NCBI RefSeq assembly: GCF_020536995.1
Contig: NC_068366.1
Span: forward strand, 33,842,111 to 33,906,110
DNA from: Dreissena polymorpha
Taxonomy: Eukaryota > Mollusca > Bivalvia > Myida > Dreissenidae
Reading direction: 5' to 3'
DNA length: 64,000 bases
Made by a program: the position numbers and the translations under genes
Shown: in pieces, positions 1-14,400 of the stretch
Layout: each line of letters opens with the position of its first letter
How positions within the stretch are numbered: the first letter of the stretch is position 1
Notes under the pieces: generated by a model
Databases searched by the model: none
Seen by the model: the letters and a program-made list of their open reading frames with translations, nothing else
What the model was told of the DNA's origin: nothing

Positions 1-88
1 ATTGTCCTCCCTGATTAGCCTGAGCAGACGGCTAATCTGGAACGACACTATGCTCATGCATTAAGCCATGTTGTCTTAAGCTCAGACC
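1..88. repeat. H repeat, 3' end fragment
   Basis: Contains GATTAGCCTG, an internal complement GGCTAATCTGG, then GACACT and GCATTAAG. This is the terminal part of an abundant dispersed repeat found at least twelve times in the window, here called H. Full copies begin near CTGAGAAAACTGGGCTTAA and end with its complement, so it behaves like a miniature inverted-repeat element. Confidence 0.75.
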
Positions 89-248
89 TCAAAGTTTGCA
101 ATTGTAATATTAATACAACCTTTGGGTAAATATGTATGTTGTTGTAAAATACACAATGAACTATTGTTATGTATTTTATAAAAACAATTTATGCTCTCAT
201 AGTTATGTGCATTTCAGAGAATTAGTATTTATTTGAAAGGTATTTTAA

Positions 249-482
249 TGCTTTGCCACTTAGAAGCAAAGTGAAAATGGCTATGTGCAAACAGCATAAA
301 ACCAGAACAGCCTGTGAGTGACTCGCATTCTGTTCAGGTTTTATGCTGATTGCCGCTCATCAGTATCTAAGGGTTGGAAATGAAGCCTTTAAAACTTGAA
401 TTAAGCAATAAAGGTCTTTAATTAAATGTAACTTTCTATGGGACTACGAATGCATCAAAATGCATATGAAAGTGGTAAAGGG
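249..482 (+). mobile_element. TTAA-flanked MITE, family 3
   Basis: Flanked by TTAA at 245-248 and 483-486. Ends are CTTTGCCACTTAG and its near complement GTGGTAAAGGG. An internal imperfect palindrome starts at GCAAACAGCATAAAACC and closes with GGTTTTATGCTG. The TTAA duplication and C/G-rich tips resemble piggyBac-type miniature elements. A second direct copy is at 27652-27885. Confidence 0.8.
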
Positions 483-3400
483 TTAAAACATTTATTTCAT
501 ACACTTAAAATACAGATGAGAAAATGTATCAGTAGTTATCATCTACAGTTAATTAATTTGGCAGCAAATATATGAGCATACATTTATATCTGGTCGGTGT
601 AATCGCAATTACAATTCAACTGATGATATGCTTTATCTCATTGAATCATATTAACTGATAAAAGCAGTGATAACTAATTGTACCGCTGCACTAGTTAGAT
701 GGACAGTGTATATGTATCTGGCCGGTACGATTAATAGGTACAATTTGTACTCAGTTGTGATCAAACTAATCGTCCAGTTATTAGCTCATAATCACTGATA
801 GGGAGATTATATGGTGTGCAAAAACTGATAATAATTAATTTGAAGTATTACATGACTATTTTCCAACCAAGGAAAGATGATTGCAATTATAATTTACTCT
901 TTTTGAACTATTTTAAGTTGCAGAATTTGAATGTAAATACTTTTGTTTTACAGGACTTACAATTCATCACAAACCCACACACAGGATACAAAATATCTTT
1001 ACAAAACTTGTGCTTAAGGACTGTATACGCGTGAAAACTGCTTGTAATACACACCAATTTATGTACATAATTGAATTTACAGTAATATTTCAGCAATCTA
1101 TGAACATGGGAAAACAAACTTAAAAGGTTGTTAGTATGAATTGATAAATACACGAGTTAGCAGTCATTTGTATGTATGCCATTATGAACCTTATCATATT
1201 TAGTTCATCATCATTTAAGACTTCTACTCTGTGAACATTCAGACATGTTAAAGATCTGAAATTTGATAAAAAGTAATTTATATCACAATACAAAGTCTAT
1301 ATCCATAATTACGGATCAATATTTCTAAAGCGCATCTATGTAAATAGGAAAACATAAAGAAAAAAACTATCATGCCAGCAATAAAGGTTTTTTAAACTAT
1401 CAATTGCTAAAGAATATTAACTAACTAAAAACTTTTTCCATTGGCTAAAAATGTTTGCTCGCACTTAAGCCTGCATTCTGTGAATAAATCCACAATTGCA
1501 TCGAACTCTGCATGAGTACGGAAGTCAGGTAAAGGTGATACAATTGGGCTCAACCACCAAACCACTGACATGGAATAGGTCGATAGTTGGGAAATTTAAA
1601 AGCCGGCACATTCCTAAATCTCTTAGCTTGCTCCCAAGCATTTAAGTTGAACACAAGAATTGACTTTTTCAAACCTGCCTTTCGAGTGGAGGCCTTTAAT
1701 TCCTTGCCATGTATGGCAGACATTAAACTGGTACTTGACCGCTACTTGAATGGGGTCATTAGTCGAGGGGGAGTGTTTACCAGCTGCAAACAGAAAGTTG
1801 GGAATGTTCGTATAAGTCGAAATATTTATCAAAGGTTCAGTACCAAAGTGTTGTGTCTAATATAGCTTTGTAATGCAGGTACATTTGTTTCACCTACAAC
1901 TGTTGATTTGTTCATGTTTAAAGATTCTTTTTGTTCAACATTGTAATAACATTTTTTTTAAAGCAATTTTCCCGGCTAATAATTGAAGACTATTGTTCAG
2001 AGATATTTGAAATGCAATTTTCATGCATGGCATGAATAAATCTGCAAGTCTTTATTCATTGATGTAATCAGTAATGATTTGTTCCACTTTTATTCTCATG
2101 GGAAAACATAGTGCAAAATGATTTTAGACATTATCTACAGTTAATAAAAAGAGTAGCTCTTTAAATACAGCCTTGAGGGAAGAAATTTCGCAAATGTATT
2201 GAAAAAGAAAAACTGTGATGCCTTAATTTTAAATATTTATCATTCAACATTAATAGTTAATGCGAATTATCAAAGAAGGAGAGTAAATTAGCTGACCTTG
2301 TACTGTCTCTTAGTGCCAACAAGTCTGTCTGCAGTGTGGGTTGAGGGAGTGTTTTAAATGGCGACAAAATGGTCAACATGTCAGGCAAAAATATTGTAAT
2401 TAGGTCTTTAGCCAATATAAGTGGCTTTTTGAGAGATATTCAGGCTTTAATAGGGACTATAAACAAAGCCATATAGCGTTACAACAGTCTTTAAAAATGT
2501 GAAGTCCAAAAGAGTACATTTATGCTGTTAAGAAAACACTTGCACATGTATCACAATCAAAGTATTTGTATTATACACTTTAGAAGTTATTACTTATGTG
2601 TTTCCTTGTTTTGATTTTATTTTATTTAATATCATTTATGCTTTTTTGGGGGGCTATTTACTGGTATTATTTTTTTGCATATGGAGTAAACATGCAAAAG
2701 TAAATTGTCATTTGGGATATGATATTCAAAACAATATTTAAATTTTACATATTTCACTGAAAATTAAAATGTTTTGTAATTTCCTCAAGCTGTTCATCAG
2801 AGAAAAAACACAAAGATCTAGCTTGATAATGGCATATAAACTATTTGCATTTATTTTATCATACAAAAGATTTATTCATGTATTGACTTAGTATTCTAAT
2901 AGTCTACAGACTTGCTATCTTTGTGCCAAATACATAGCACCCCAGCAAAGCGGACAGGGAACAAAACTTAAGGCTTAATCCAGATTATCAAAATCCCTTT
3001 TGTTGACCAAGCCTTTGGAAGCAGCTTATCTGTGGTCAGTCCCAGGTTGATGACATTCCTGCAATATTTCTACATTATGGGATCATATTGTTTGTTTTTC
3101 TTAAACACGTGATTGGATCAAACAACAAGTTTGTTTTCATATTCTCCCATTATGATTTATACTTATGCTTCTTGAAAGTACACTGAAAGAACTGTAAAGA
3201 GATATTGGATCAAGGTGAATAGGACATTCAGTTATAATAAATAGCATGTAATACCCAATTTAATAATTTTAATGAAGGTTTCATATTGTTAAAAATAAAA
3301 TAGATAAATAAAATTTTCATTAATATTACTTACATTGTATTATTGTAAATAAAATCATGTCAATTAAAAAAAATAATTTAAGAACTTTTATTGAAGTTTC

Positions 3401-5465
3401 TTCTTTTTTTATATAAAAGATTAGAAATGTATGTGAAATTTATTTATTTGATTATCTTTCCATAAGAAAAATGTTATATCAATTCCTTCAAACTCAAGAA
3501 AATAGTGCCATAATATGTGATAATTTAGTCCTTTATTAATAGCTTTTTGTTAAGAAATCAATAAGCTTTCATAACTTGAGCAGCAATTTAAGTGTAACAT
3601 TGGACACTTACCATTAAGTGTATAGATCGAAAAATATAGCTGAAGTACCTTCCTTTCAGTTCTAAATGCTTACATTTTGTATTAAACCAAAGTCTGCTTT
3701 TTCAATTTATATCAATTTTTTCTATAACCCAGATTTGTGAACTGATTTGTTACCAAAAGCTGAACAAATATTTACCTTATAAACTACAAGGCCCAATAAA
3801 TGGACTTTGTTAGTGTTTGAACTATAAAAATGTATGATAACCATGCAGACTTAAATCGTTTTGTAAGTGTACCATTTGACATGCTTTCATAGCTTAGATG
3901 ATTGCTATTTCTAAAAATAGCCAACAATTCTGATTGGCTGACAGCATGTCAACTGGTCACATGACCTTGATTGATAACTAACCACTATACTATACTCTAG
4001 CTTTTCATTTACTGTTATGTTGTAGAATCAGTTTTGAAGAGTAAATTGAAGAAGTAATGGCATGGACTATTTAGTGAATGAGGACACATTTTTTAATGAA
4101 GAAATAATTCCTATTTAATTTATGTATTGGATTACATGTGAGTTAAAGAACACTATACATACAGTGACACTATGGTTTTATTGAATATGACAACTTCTGC
4201 AGGTAAATATTATTATTAAATATATTACAAAATTAATGATACATACACTAATATTTATTTAGTGTATTTCTTGTCTCTTTTTATGAAACATTTATTAAAA
4301 AATCATTATTGTCTGTCAAGTCTAAAATTTAATTTATTAAATTATGAATTATCTGACATCAAAATTGTATAACAGTATGAACATTTTGCATGGCAATATT
4401 ACAGTATACTGTAATGAATGTATTTTTTTTCAACGATAATACATATATTGGAAAATTATTTTTTAATAAAAGTTATGCTGTAAATTTGTTCAGCAAGAAA
4501 ATTATTTCCTGTAATTGACTAGTTGCTTAATTATAATACTAATTAGGTTGTATATGTGCTGAACAAGTTATTGAGCTCCTGTAACTCACTATTCACTAAT
4601 CATGTTATGTGTAAATAACATGCATATAACGTGTTATATACAACACATTTAGAGATGTGAATAGATTATCATGATCATCTTTGATAATTTGGCAAACAAC
4701 ATTCTGATATTAGCTGACAAAACATACTCAAAATGCCACTGATAAGAAAGATCATCTGAGATAACTTAAGAGTACTTGTCAATAATTTTTTAAAGCCCCA
4801 TATTTACCCTCCCCAAGTTATAATATGTCAGTATAAATCATGCTTTGACAATATGTGGACATAAAAATGTACTTAAAGCATAAAGTCAAATAAAATCAAA
4901 AACTATTTAATGCACTCACATGCCTTTTAAAATATAATATTTGCAAATAATCATGATCAGAAGGTCCAAAAGCCTTTTAAATCTCATATCTCATTATTGT
5001 GAAAGTAAGGTGTTTTGATTTTGGTGCGTTCTAAATGAAAAAGTTGCAATTAACATGGCACATGTTTGTTAATGTATTAATTTGAGGGTGAGGGGGGGAT
5101 TATTTGTTTTTAATGAAACAAATTAGTAATGTGAAGACACTTAATTAATGTTGGACACAATAATGTTAGTGTATTGGACTCCTACAATGAAAACAAGATG
5201 GAAAAAAATTGTATGCTTATGTTAGTAATGAGGATAAACTTGTAAGACTTTGCCAGTAATTGAACAAGAATTTTCTTCCTTTTAGATAAGTTATTGCCAT
5301 ATGCAATCAAGCCAATTTTAAATTAAAACATTTGTGAGAACACTTATTGAATTGTGCAATGAAGCCAATTTAACATTGATATCTTCTTTTAGGGCACTGA
5401 CTGATTTCGTTTGCTATTTAATTAAGCAAATTTTAAAATGTAAACGTTATTTTCTCTTCTTTTAG

Positions 5466-8400
5466 GGCATGAGCTGCCTTACGCAATCAAGATGAGCCAA
5501 ATACGAGACTTTGTGAAGCACAAGGACTTCAACATGCCCCCAAATGAGATCCAGCGAATTGTGGAGGAAATGACGGAAAACAACCACAAAAACGAGTTCT
5601 TTTTGAAGACCAAAAAGTCGCAAAAACGGCACAGCCTCGGTTAGTACAGGATAAAGTGATTAAGAGCTAGGAAATGTTACTTGTTTATCCTTTAATTATT
5701 TTTTTCTGTAGTGTAAAATAATGTTTGTTTGCCTTTTAAAATACTGCATGTTGGGCTGATATATTAAAATTCTAAAATTTAGTGGAGAATTCTATCCAGA
5801 AAACAAATACAATTAGGAAAAGAGAAAACTTTGATGACCATCCTTGGAATAGTGCTTACCCATTAATAATTAATCTTGAAACATTTATTAGCCTCTAGAA
5901 GGTGTTAAATAGATTATGCTTTTCATAAGACATAGGCAAAATCCTATGCAATTTATGATAGGTTGCTTATAATTATTCAAAGGCAGCATTTAAGGCATCT
6001 AGTTACAAAATTTGGCCACTTACCTGTCATATTGACTTTCTGATATCATGCAGACATGTGAAATTCTTGTTGTGTCATGTGATGCAATGCTTTATACCCT
6101 CTTCGAAAGAGTTTTGATGGCTAGATTGCACTAAATAAGGCAATTTTAGTGGGTTGTATAATTATATAGCCAAGGCTAGGCAATAGCTAATAATATTGAT
6201 GCAATGTTTTAACTGAACAAAGTAAGTGCAAAACAAATCCAGATTAATGCTGTTTACTTCAGACATATTTTTTTAAGTTTGTTTGGGTGCCTTTACAGGG
6301 ATAAATATACTTCTATATTATCTTATCGATCAAACAGTTTAGTTTGTATACGAAAAGAGTTAAAAATAAAATAAATCTGTGCATGTAAAAAAGATCATTA
6401 AGCATATTTTTAAAAGTTAACAATATTTTGGATAACATTATATGCATATTTCAACAAATTTTTACATTAACACCCACAAAATCTTGTTTTTGAGAATCGC
6501 GAATCCATGAAATTCTTGCGCATAATTTACGCCATCATCATTAATTAGACAGTTTATGCGGCCATCAAACGTCACGCCTGTGGTTATTAATGAATACGAA
6601 GAATTCTCATTTTACATTCATGGCTGTTAATCCTCGCAACATGTACCAGATGCAAATGTGACAATTATTTCAGTTTAAATTATAGGTAAATGGAGGGAGG
6701 GCCCAATAAATGTTACCTTGTTTGGACATTTATTGCAGGTGATTCAATTCTTTAAATATGTCCACACTTGATAGAATGTTGTTATGTTGATTTTCATTTG
6801 TTTTTTATGAAAAGTACATTTAATGTTAAACCCACCAATACTAAGAACCGGACATTCTGTTGATTTCCAAATTGCGTGATAAATATATACTATTTAACCC
6901 ATTTATGCCTAGTGGACTCTCCCATCCTTCTAAATTGGATCAATTTATTTCCAAAATTAGGGATGTCTTGTATATTTATTTCTATATTTAGAATATTTCT
7001 TACAGAAATTCCTTTAAGCAAACATCGCAGACCCTGATGAGACGCCGCATGATGCAGCGTCTCATCTGGGTCTACGCTGTTTGCCAGGGCCTTTTTTCTA
7101 GACGCTAGGCATAAATGGGTTCAATGCTCAGCTAACATTAATGAGGTTATAAAGTTCACTTTCTTTACCACACTATGCCATTAACACACTCCCAAAAACA
7201 AGCAATCAGTTATAGTTTGACTCAGCTTCATTGCTTTTGAAAATCATGTCCCTCCATCCCTGAATGTGACAAATTACATTATGACACAAAGGTCAAAGAT
7301 AACAACACAGTTTTGATTTAAGTCCATTAAAATGAGATTTATAAACAATTAAGATTCTGAGTAGTCCTCATGATCCAGTGTAAACAACAACATTTACATT
7401 ATCAATGAAAACATTATTGTATATAAATCATTGTTGACAAATTGTGATGTGATTGAAAAACTTGTAAATACCATCGGTAGAAACTTGTTAATACCATCTG
7501 TAGAGATAGAACATTTCATGAATTCTCCATTACTCATTCATCACATTTTTGCTTGATATTATAAACATTTTTCAGCTAGAACCCCTGGGGGTTTAGGTTT
7601 AGTATTGAAAACCACATCAATTACCCTGAGTTGCAAAATGATGAGTTTATTTTGTATTTACTAGTCAAAATTAAAATTGAGTAGATATTAATTGCTTTGC
7701 ACTGTGAAAGTGATCACAATATTTTGTTTGGTGATTAAATATTCAAAATTACATCTTGTCTACAGTTGGATTAATATTTTCATATTCCCCATGTGCCTGC
7801 ATGGCTCTCTTTTCACTTGAGTATGCAATATTTTTGATGTTTTGATATATTTGATAATCATTTGAACTAAATCTACTCAGTTCCATTGTTTAATACCTCA
7901 TTTAAAGCTATATTTTTAAGGATTCTATTTTTTTATCAACAATAAAGAAACACACACCAAACGCCCCCATTCATTATAAACAATCAACATATTTTTTATT
8001 TTGTCTCTAAGCATGCATTGTTAAAGTTACAGTTTTATGTCCACATTTGACATGAATAAACTTGCTGACAGCTTAAAGGTTATAAAAGTCATGCAAAGAA
8101 GCTGAAATTATTTGATAGATAAAATAATGTACTAAAATAACGGAAACACATTTCTTTGTTTGAGACCCTAGGGGGAATTTTGGTAATGAATTACCTAATT
8201 GGATCTAATTATGGTTCGGGGCAATGCGCAAGGTGTTTTAAACAATAGAAAAAATATCTTGAGGATATTCCTGGTCATAATTGTTTATCTGTCAAATCAA
8301 AAATGCTGGTGTAAACTTTTTAAATTGAATAGTAATTCAGAAGTAAGTGAATGCATATTTTTTTATTGACAATGTATTTCTAATCTGTTCAAAAAAACTG

Positions 8401-11400
8401 CTGCTTCTGTTAAGCCTAAGCTAAAAAGTGACGGGTAAAATAAAATCTCCCTTAAGTCCTTTATTGTTCTTTTCTTAAAAATACTTGAACAGCTTTATAT
8501 CATGTGGGTGACACAATTGTTATTGGTAGAACTAGTCTTTATAAATTTAACCTGACCTTGTAGGTTGAATTGCACCTTTGCCAGTACAATGTTTTGATTC
8601 AATATTTAATTGGTACTTTACACACCTTATATTCAGTTATTGTCATCCAGTTTTTGGCCGCAGATCAATTGTTGCCAACCCTAAACCCTCTGACCCCACC
8701 AGGTGTGAAAACTGTCTGCGCCACATGTAATGTTACACAGAGCAGCATTATGGTTACACACCACCGATTGTCCTAACACAATACATCATGTATATTGTAG
8801 TTGCATACTTGCCAATTGTTATTTTAATCAGCTTTTTTCAATGTTCTGATTTTATCAGTTTAATTATTTTTGCATATAATTGTATTAGTCACATTGATAC
8901 TGTAGTTTTTAGAGCGTAGGCAGTGCACCAACAATTGCGTCTGCATTCCTTTAATCCCATTTTGTAAATATTAAGGAAATGACTAATATGCGCATGTAAT
9001 GAAATTTAAAACTTAAATTTTCTTTATATACATGTTTTACGTACCGATACATGCATGAGGGTATATATGACTGTTCACCTTTAGGTTGATGCATAATATT
9101 ATAATTTGCCTTATAATTTAATATAGTGCGCATTTTAAACCCTAATCCACACCAATCATGTTGTCAGTTTGGGCTGTAAGTATTATTTATGTCCATACTG
9201 AATACCTGTCATTTTATGAAAAATGATCACTTTTCAATGAACACAATTGTATAATATCAGTTTCAAAGTATCCTTTATTTGTGGTGATCTTAATTTGCCG
9301 TGTTTAATAATTTGTCTAATGTTTGGTTAGCATGCTAGCAAAATGGCTGTCTGTCGCCAAAATAATTATACACATTTAAATGAAATTATCATTTGAATGG
9401 AAAAAATAAATTGCAAGAATATTTAGATACCCCCATAAGTGTTGTGACTCGGTCAACTTTAAGTTAGGTTAGACACCACTAATAGTTATGAATGAAAATG
9501 TTTGGTTTAGAGTAACGCTTGGGTGATTAACGTGCGTGACCAAAGTCAATTTCGAAAGGCTTCTATCCTTGTTTTCGATAATTTACGGTAATCATTCAAT
9601 TTGTTATCCCAGCCAGCTGACTCAAACAAGCCTTAATTGTCGCTGTTTGTGCTTGCATGGCAAAATATTTAGTTTTATTAATTTACAGTCACATGCAGAA
9701 AAGCGATTTTTTTCGGCATATTTCAAATCTGTGAAAAAGGGGTTAAATGCATGTGCATTGTGTCATCCCAGATTAGGTTGTGCAATCCACTTTTACGCTT
9801 TTATGATATATTTCGTTTCAAGATTTTAAGTCTCTATTTAGCAAAAATCAAATTTAGGCGGAAAGTGTTGTCTCTGATTAATTTTTACGCACAGGCTAAT
9901 CAGCAACGACACTTAATGCACATGCATTAAACCCCCTTTTCACAGAGCATGGCCCAAAATTAAAACCTTAAAGGCCTAAATATTTTAAGTCCAGTTAATT
10001 ATTATTTAAAAACACTAAGCCAAGTTGTTGTTTTTGTTTAACGTAAATCAAATGCAGAATAACTTTTGCAAAAAACGTCCTGATATTGTCCATTGTTGCA
10101 TTTTCTCAAGATCTCATAAGGTGATCAAAAAAGGTTTACATTTTCTAAAAATTTCATGGGATGATTACAAAGATTTTGCATTTTTCAAGATTTTATTTGG
10201 AAAATACAAAGGCCCAGAAACTGATCAAAACTTGGGTTATGACACTTCACCGATAAAAAAATAATGTAAGAGTCATCTAAAGTTCAAAGTAAAACTTGTT
10301 TTTGAAAACAGCTAATCAGATTCTGACAAGTTTTCAATAGAACATCCTTACTTGGTTTTCATAACTGTTCACACACGAGTAATTCAATCATGATTTGTAA
10401 GTGCTTTTAGTTTAATCTATAGGTGGTAAACCGAAATTGACCTCCCATTAATTTGGAGATATTAACCTTTTGATTTTAAGAGTCAACAACTTTTCGACTA
10501 GGATCTTCACCTTTTTGTAAAAAAAAAATTTTGATTAGTTCTGATGGAGTGTAATAGATATTGGTTGAGTATTAAATATCTCGCACGATGTATCTTCAAC
10601 CAATGAAAAGATTGAAAGAGGAGTTCATTTTACAGTATCAAAAAGTCATTGACAAAATTCATTAAAGGTAATTGCTTGTTTACCTTTGTTTAGCTTTCTT
10701 ATCAAATGCCTGTACAGAATTCTTCAAATAAGAAGAGACAATGACATAAAAAACTAGTAATTACTAAAGTACCGGTTGACCCATCAAGCTTCAATTTAAC
10801 CTTGCAGTCTCTATATGACATCACCCTTAATTTACATTTGGTACACTCAAATTAGGAGGACCACACACTCCATAAGTCTGCCTTCAAGGCTCCTCGTTAC
10901 TGCAGCGAAAATTGGGGCAATTACCTGTCATGTAATTGCATGTACATGGCTGTCCCTTAAAAGACCACAGGTGTCATCAAAACATGTTCAGCAATGGCTG
11001 ATAGCCCCTTTAATGGCTCGTGGGGGGTATAAAGTATTCAGAAATGATATTTGAGTCACGTCCAAATTATTTTACTCCCCATCTGTATCTTAGTGACGGC
11101 TGCTAGATTGGTCAAATGCACATGTTTTTTGCCCTGAAGGTCATTGCTATGATGGTTGGTTCATGTTGCCTAATTATTTTGGTTGTCAACACTCTCTCAT
11201 TGGCATGTCAATCACTCTGTGCCTTCTGTCAAGTTTTATGTTATATTTATCTTAGTTATGTGCTGTCCTCTGCTCTATTTGGAAGCCTTCATGGCTATTT
11301 GATTTTTTTGTAAACAGGTTTAGGAGGGTTGATTGTTTGCGGTCTGAAGGTGTGGCCTGACCTGATGAAAACAAAATTGTTTGTCTGATAAGCTTATAAT

Positions 11401-14400
11401 AGATTCCTCCAGAAATTCATTCATGTTTTGTTATTGAATAACAAGTACAATCCATAGATTATGTCCAAGCTTGATGTATGCAGCTTAAATTTTAAGTATT
11501 GAAAACAACAATGCTGAGATGTAGTTAAAATATTACTTTTGCTGTCGTGACACGTTTAGAAAAACAAACTATACATTTAACTTCGATCAAAAACATGAAG
11601 ACATACATGTATGAATTGTCACACAGTCACAATTTACCCCGGTATTTACAAAGGGAACCAAAACAACTAGGTGTTTGAAAATTGTTATGACACCATACAT
11701 ACAGAAAACTGTCGCACAGTCACACAAACAACTGGTATTTGCAACGAAAAATACAAAGACATAAAGAGCATTCTAATAATAATTAATTTTTCATCTGCTT
11801 TCAGAAGAAACAACAGCAACAAAACCAACAAAAACAAAACGGAAGTTCACTATTTTTCGCAAAAATCGGGAGGATAAAAAGCCCCAGCCTCAACTCTTTG
11901 GCAGGAACTTGACGGACGTTACATCGCCAGAATGCTTGATAGCGAAACCAGTAAAAGAGTTGCTGACGATTTTATTTCGAGAGGGTCCATATACAGTGGG
12001 CATCCTACGGAAATCGTGCAATGCAAAACTGGCGAAAGATCTGCGACAGAAGCTGGATGACGGGGAAGACTGCATTAATTCAGAAACCTGGCCGGCACTG
12101 GTTGTAGGATCCATACTCAAGGTAAGGCATGAACAAGTTTTATAATTAACTCTTTCAGTGCTGGAACCAAATTTTGAAGGCCTTTGCAAACAGTTTGGAT
12201 CCAGATGAGATGCCACAGAACGTGGCGTCTCATCAGGATCCAAACTGTTTGCTATTCTGATAGTATTCTTTGAAACATAATCAAAGAAAATGCTAATTTT
12301 AGAAATTCAGCAGACGGCATTTTAGCAGACGACAAATTTCCCAGCATGCAACATGTTAAAGATGAGGATTGTTTTTCTGTGCATTTGAAGAACTTGGAAA
12401 TTGATTGATTATGCAACCTTGTGTTATGTTTTGCTGTGAAACATAATCCAATAATTTGGGTAACAACTCACAATTTTTCATTTATATTATGTGACAACTT
12501 GGTTCCATTTCACTAGACTTCAGTTATGTAAATTGTTGAAGCATGTAAATATATGCAAGCTTATTGTTAATGAAACCTGGAGTAGTGTTAATACTGGATG
12601 CAATGTTCTGCAGGACTATTTGCGGTGTATTCCGAAGAGTCTTCTGAGGGAGGAACTATTTGACGACTGGATAGCAGCAAACAGCTTGGATGATCCTGCA
12701 GAGAAAACAAACAAACTAAAAGAGTAAGTATCTTAGTGTATGTTTTTATTCAGATGATATTTTCATAAAATATTTATAAAAAAAGCATTCTGTTGCATGA
12801 GGTTTTACAGCCATGAAGTCTTAACAATTGAAGGAATGATGAATATTGCAGAGTAAATTTAATGCAAGGAGGCCAAAAAAATATTTGTGGATACTCCTAC
12901 AACATACCTTGTTTATATTTCAGCACAATATCCAAGCTGCCAGCCACAAATCGTGAGCTATTACGCCACTTCATGTGTGTTCTCTACCACATTGATAAAA
13001 AGTCAGAGGAAAACAAAATGACTGCCTACAACCTGTCTGTGTGTATTGCACCGAGCCTCCTGTGGCCAAAAGGGAACAACGATCCCCTGGCCACGCCCCC
13101 TGCTGTGCTGCAGTTCATGATCGAGCACTGTGCCACCGTGTTCGGGGAGGACACGGTCCACTTGTTTGGTGACAACGTAGAGCAGAAAATGCGCCAAGAT
13201 TCCAGCACGGACTCCGACAGCATGCATAGCGTTTTGAGCTCACACAGTAAGTGTGTTGTCAGATTTAAAACCAACATTATAAAATGGAAGTGACTGGTGA
13301 AATTATTATGTGTTGTGATATTTTAGCGACTTTGCCAATATTTAATCGATTTGAAATGCATTGAATAAAAAATAGGTTTTATATATTCATTTACTGTACG
13401 TAATAATGCAATAAAGATTTGGTTTATCATAATCATATCATTCACACTGATGAGAATAACAGAATGCACAATTCCCATTATTTTCTCGTCTATTCCCAGG
13501 TAACTTCCGTCGCGACGACTCTTCCATCGACAGTCTGGATCACGAGGTGCTTTACGGTCGTGAGATTGACTCGAGCCCAAGTGCCCTGAAGTCGCACCAC
13601 TTCTCTCCATCAAACCTGAGCGGAGACTCCGGTCTCATAAGTGACTCTCAATACTGTGATGAGGACGGAAATGGCAACGAAATTTCGAACATGCGTTCTT
13701 ATAACCGTAGTAACTCAGACTTTTTACAGCGGGATATTTCAAATGAAGATGAACTTGAAACTGCGAGTCATAGTTTGAACAGTTTGGAGATCCAGTATTT
13801 GTATCAAGGTTACGATCTGCAGAATCCAGTGCCTCCACCTAGACGACGGAGTCGTAAAGGTCAAGGTGAAAATTCAAATTCGCCAAATATGGAGAATGAT
13901 AGACGGCCAAATCGATACCTCTCTCAGGCAAACTTTAACATACCACCACGGTCTTACCGAATGACTAATAGTCAGAGTGTGGACCGGTTTAAGCGAAGGT
14001 CCACAGAATCGCTGAAAAGTGTGGAGGAAAGTTCGGAGGCAGATTCTGAACTGAATGTTAAAGCGTACCGAAAATCAGAGCTGACACTGCTCAAATCCCC
14101 AAGTGGTTATCATTTATACTTACAAAATACAAGTGACGGTGCTTTGCCGATGTCGCCTCAGTCGAAATACTCGCTAAGTAGTTCTCGTGACAGTGTGTTG
14201 AGTGACTCCTCTGGTTCTTACTTAAACAGACAAAATAGTCCCGAGCCGATGTCTTCCTCCGCAGAAACACCTGACCAGGAAGACAGTGGCATGTCAGAAT
14301 GGCTGAGTCACCAATCAAAGCATGTGATGTACTCTGGCTCCAAACATTTACAAAGACGGATAAGCCATGATGATAGTGAAGTTGGCCTCAAAATTGACAA

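Larger units (their letters stand above)
1..5465 (+). other. Upstream intron of the RhoGAP gene
   Basis: AT-rich, stop-dense DNA. Since the exon at 5466 begins in mid-codon after a TTTTAG acceptor, this is at least partly intron. The only long open stretch (1587-1865) has no recognisable domain and no convincing splice borders. Besides the repeats listed separately, I see nothing coding here. Confidence 0.6.
5640..11804 (+). other. Long RhoGAP intron (6.2 kb)
   Basis: AT-rich intron between a GTTAGT donor and a TTTCAG acceptor; phases on both sides agree (1 + 2 bases form a Glu codon). It holds one TTAA MITE and one H fragment. No other coding signal or RNA gene could be supported. Confidence 0.7.

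Noticed and set aside
1587-1865. 92-codon open frame in the RhoGAP upstream intron
   Set aside because: No recognisable domain, no splice borders fitting the downstream exon phase, and an equally open frame on the other strand.
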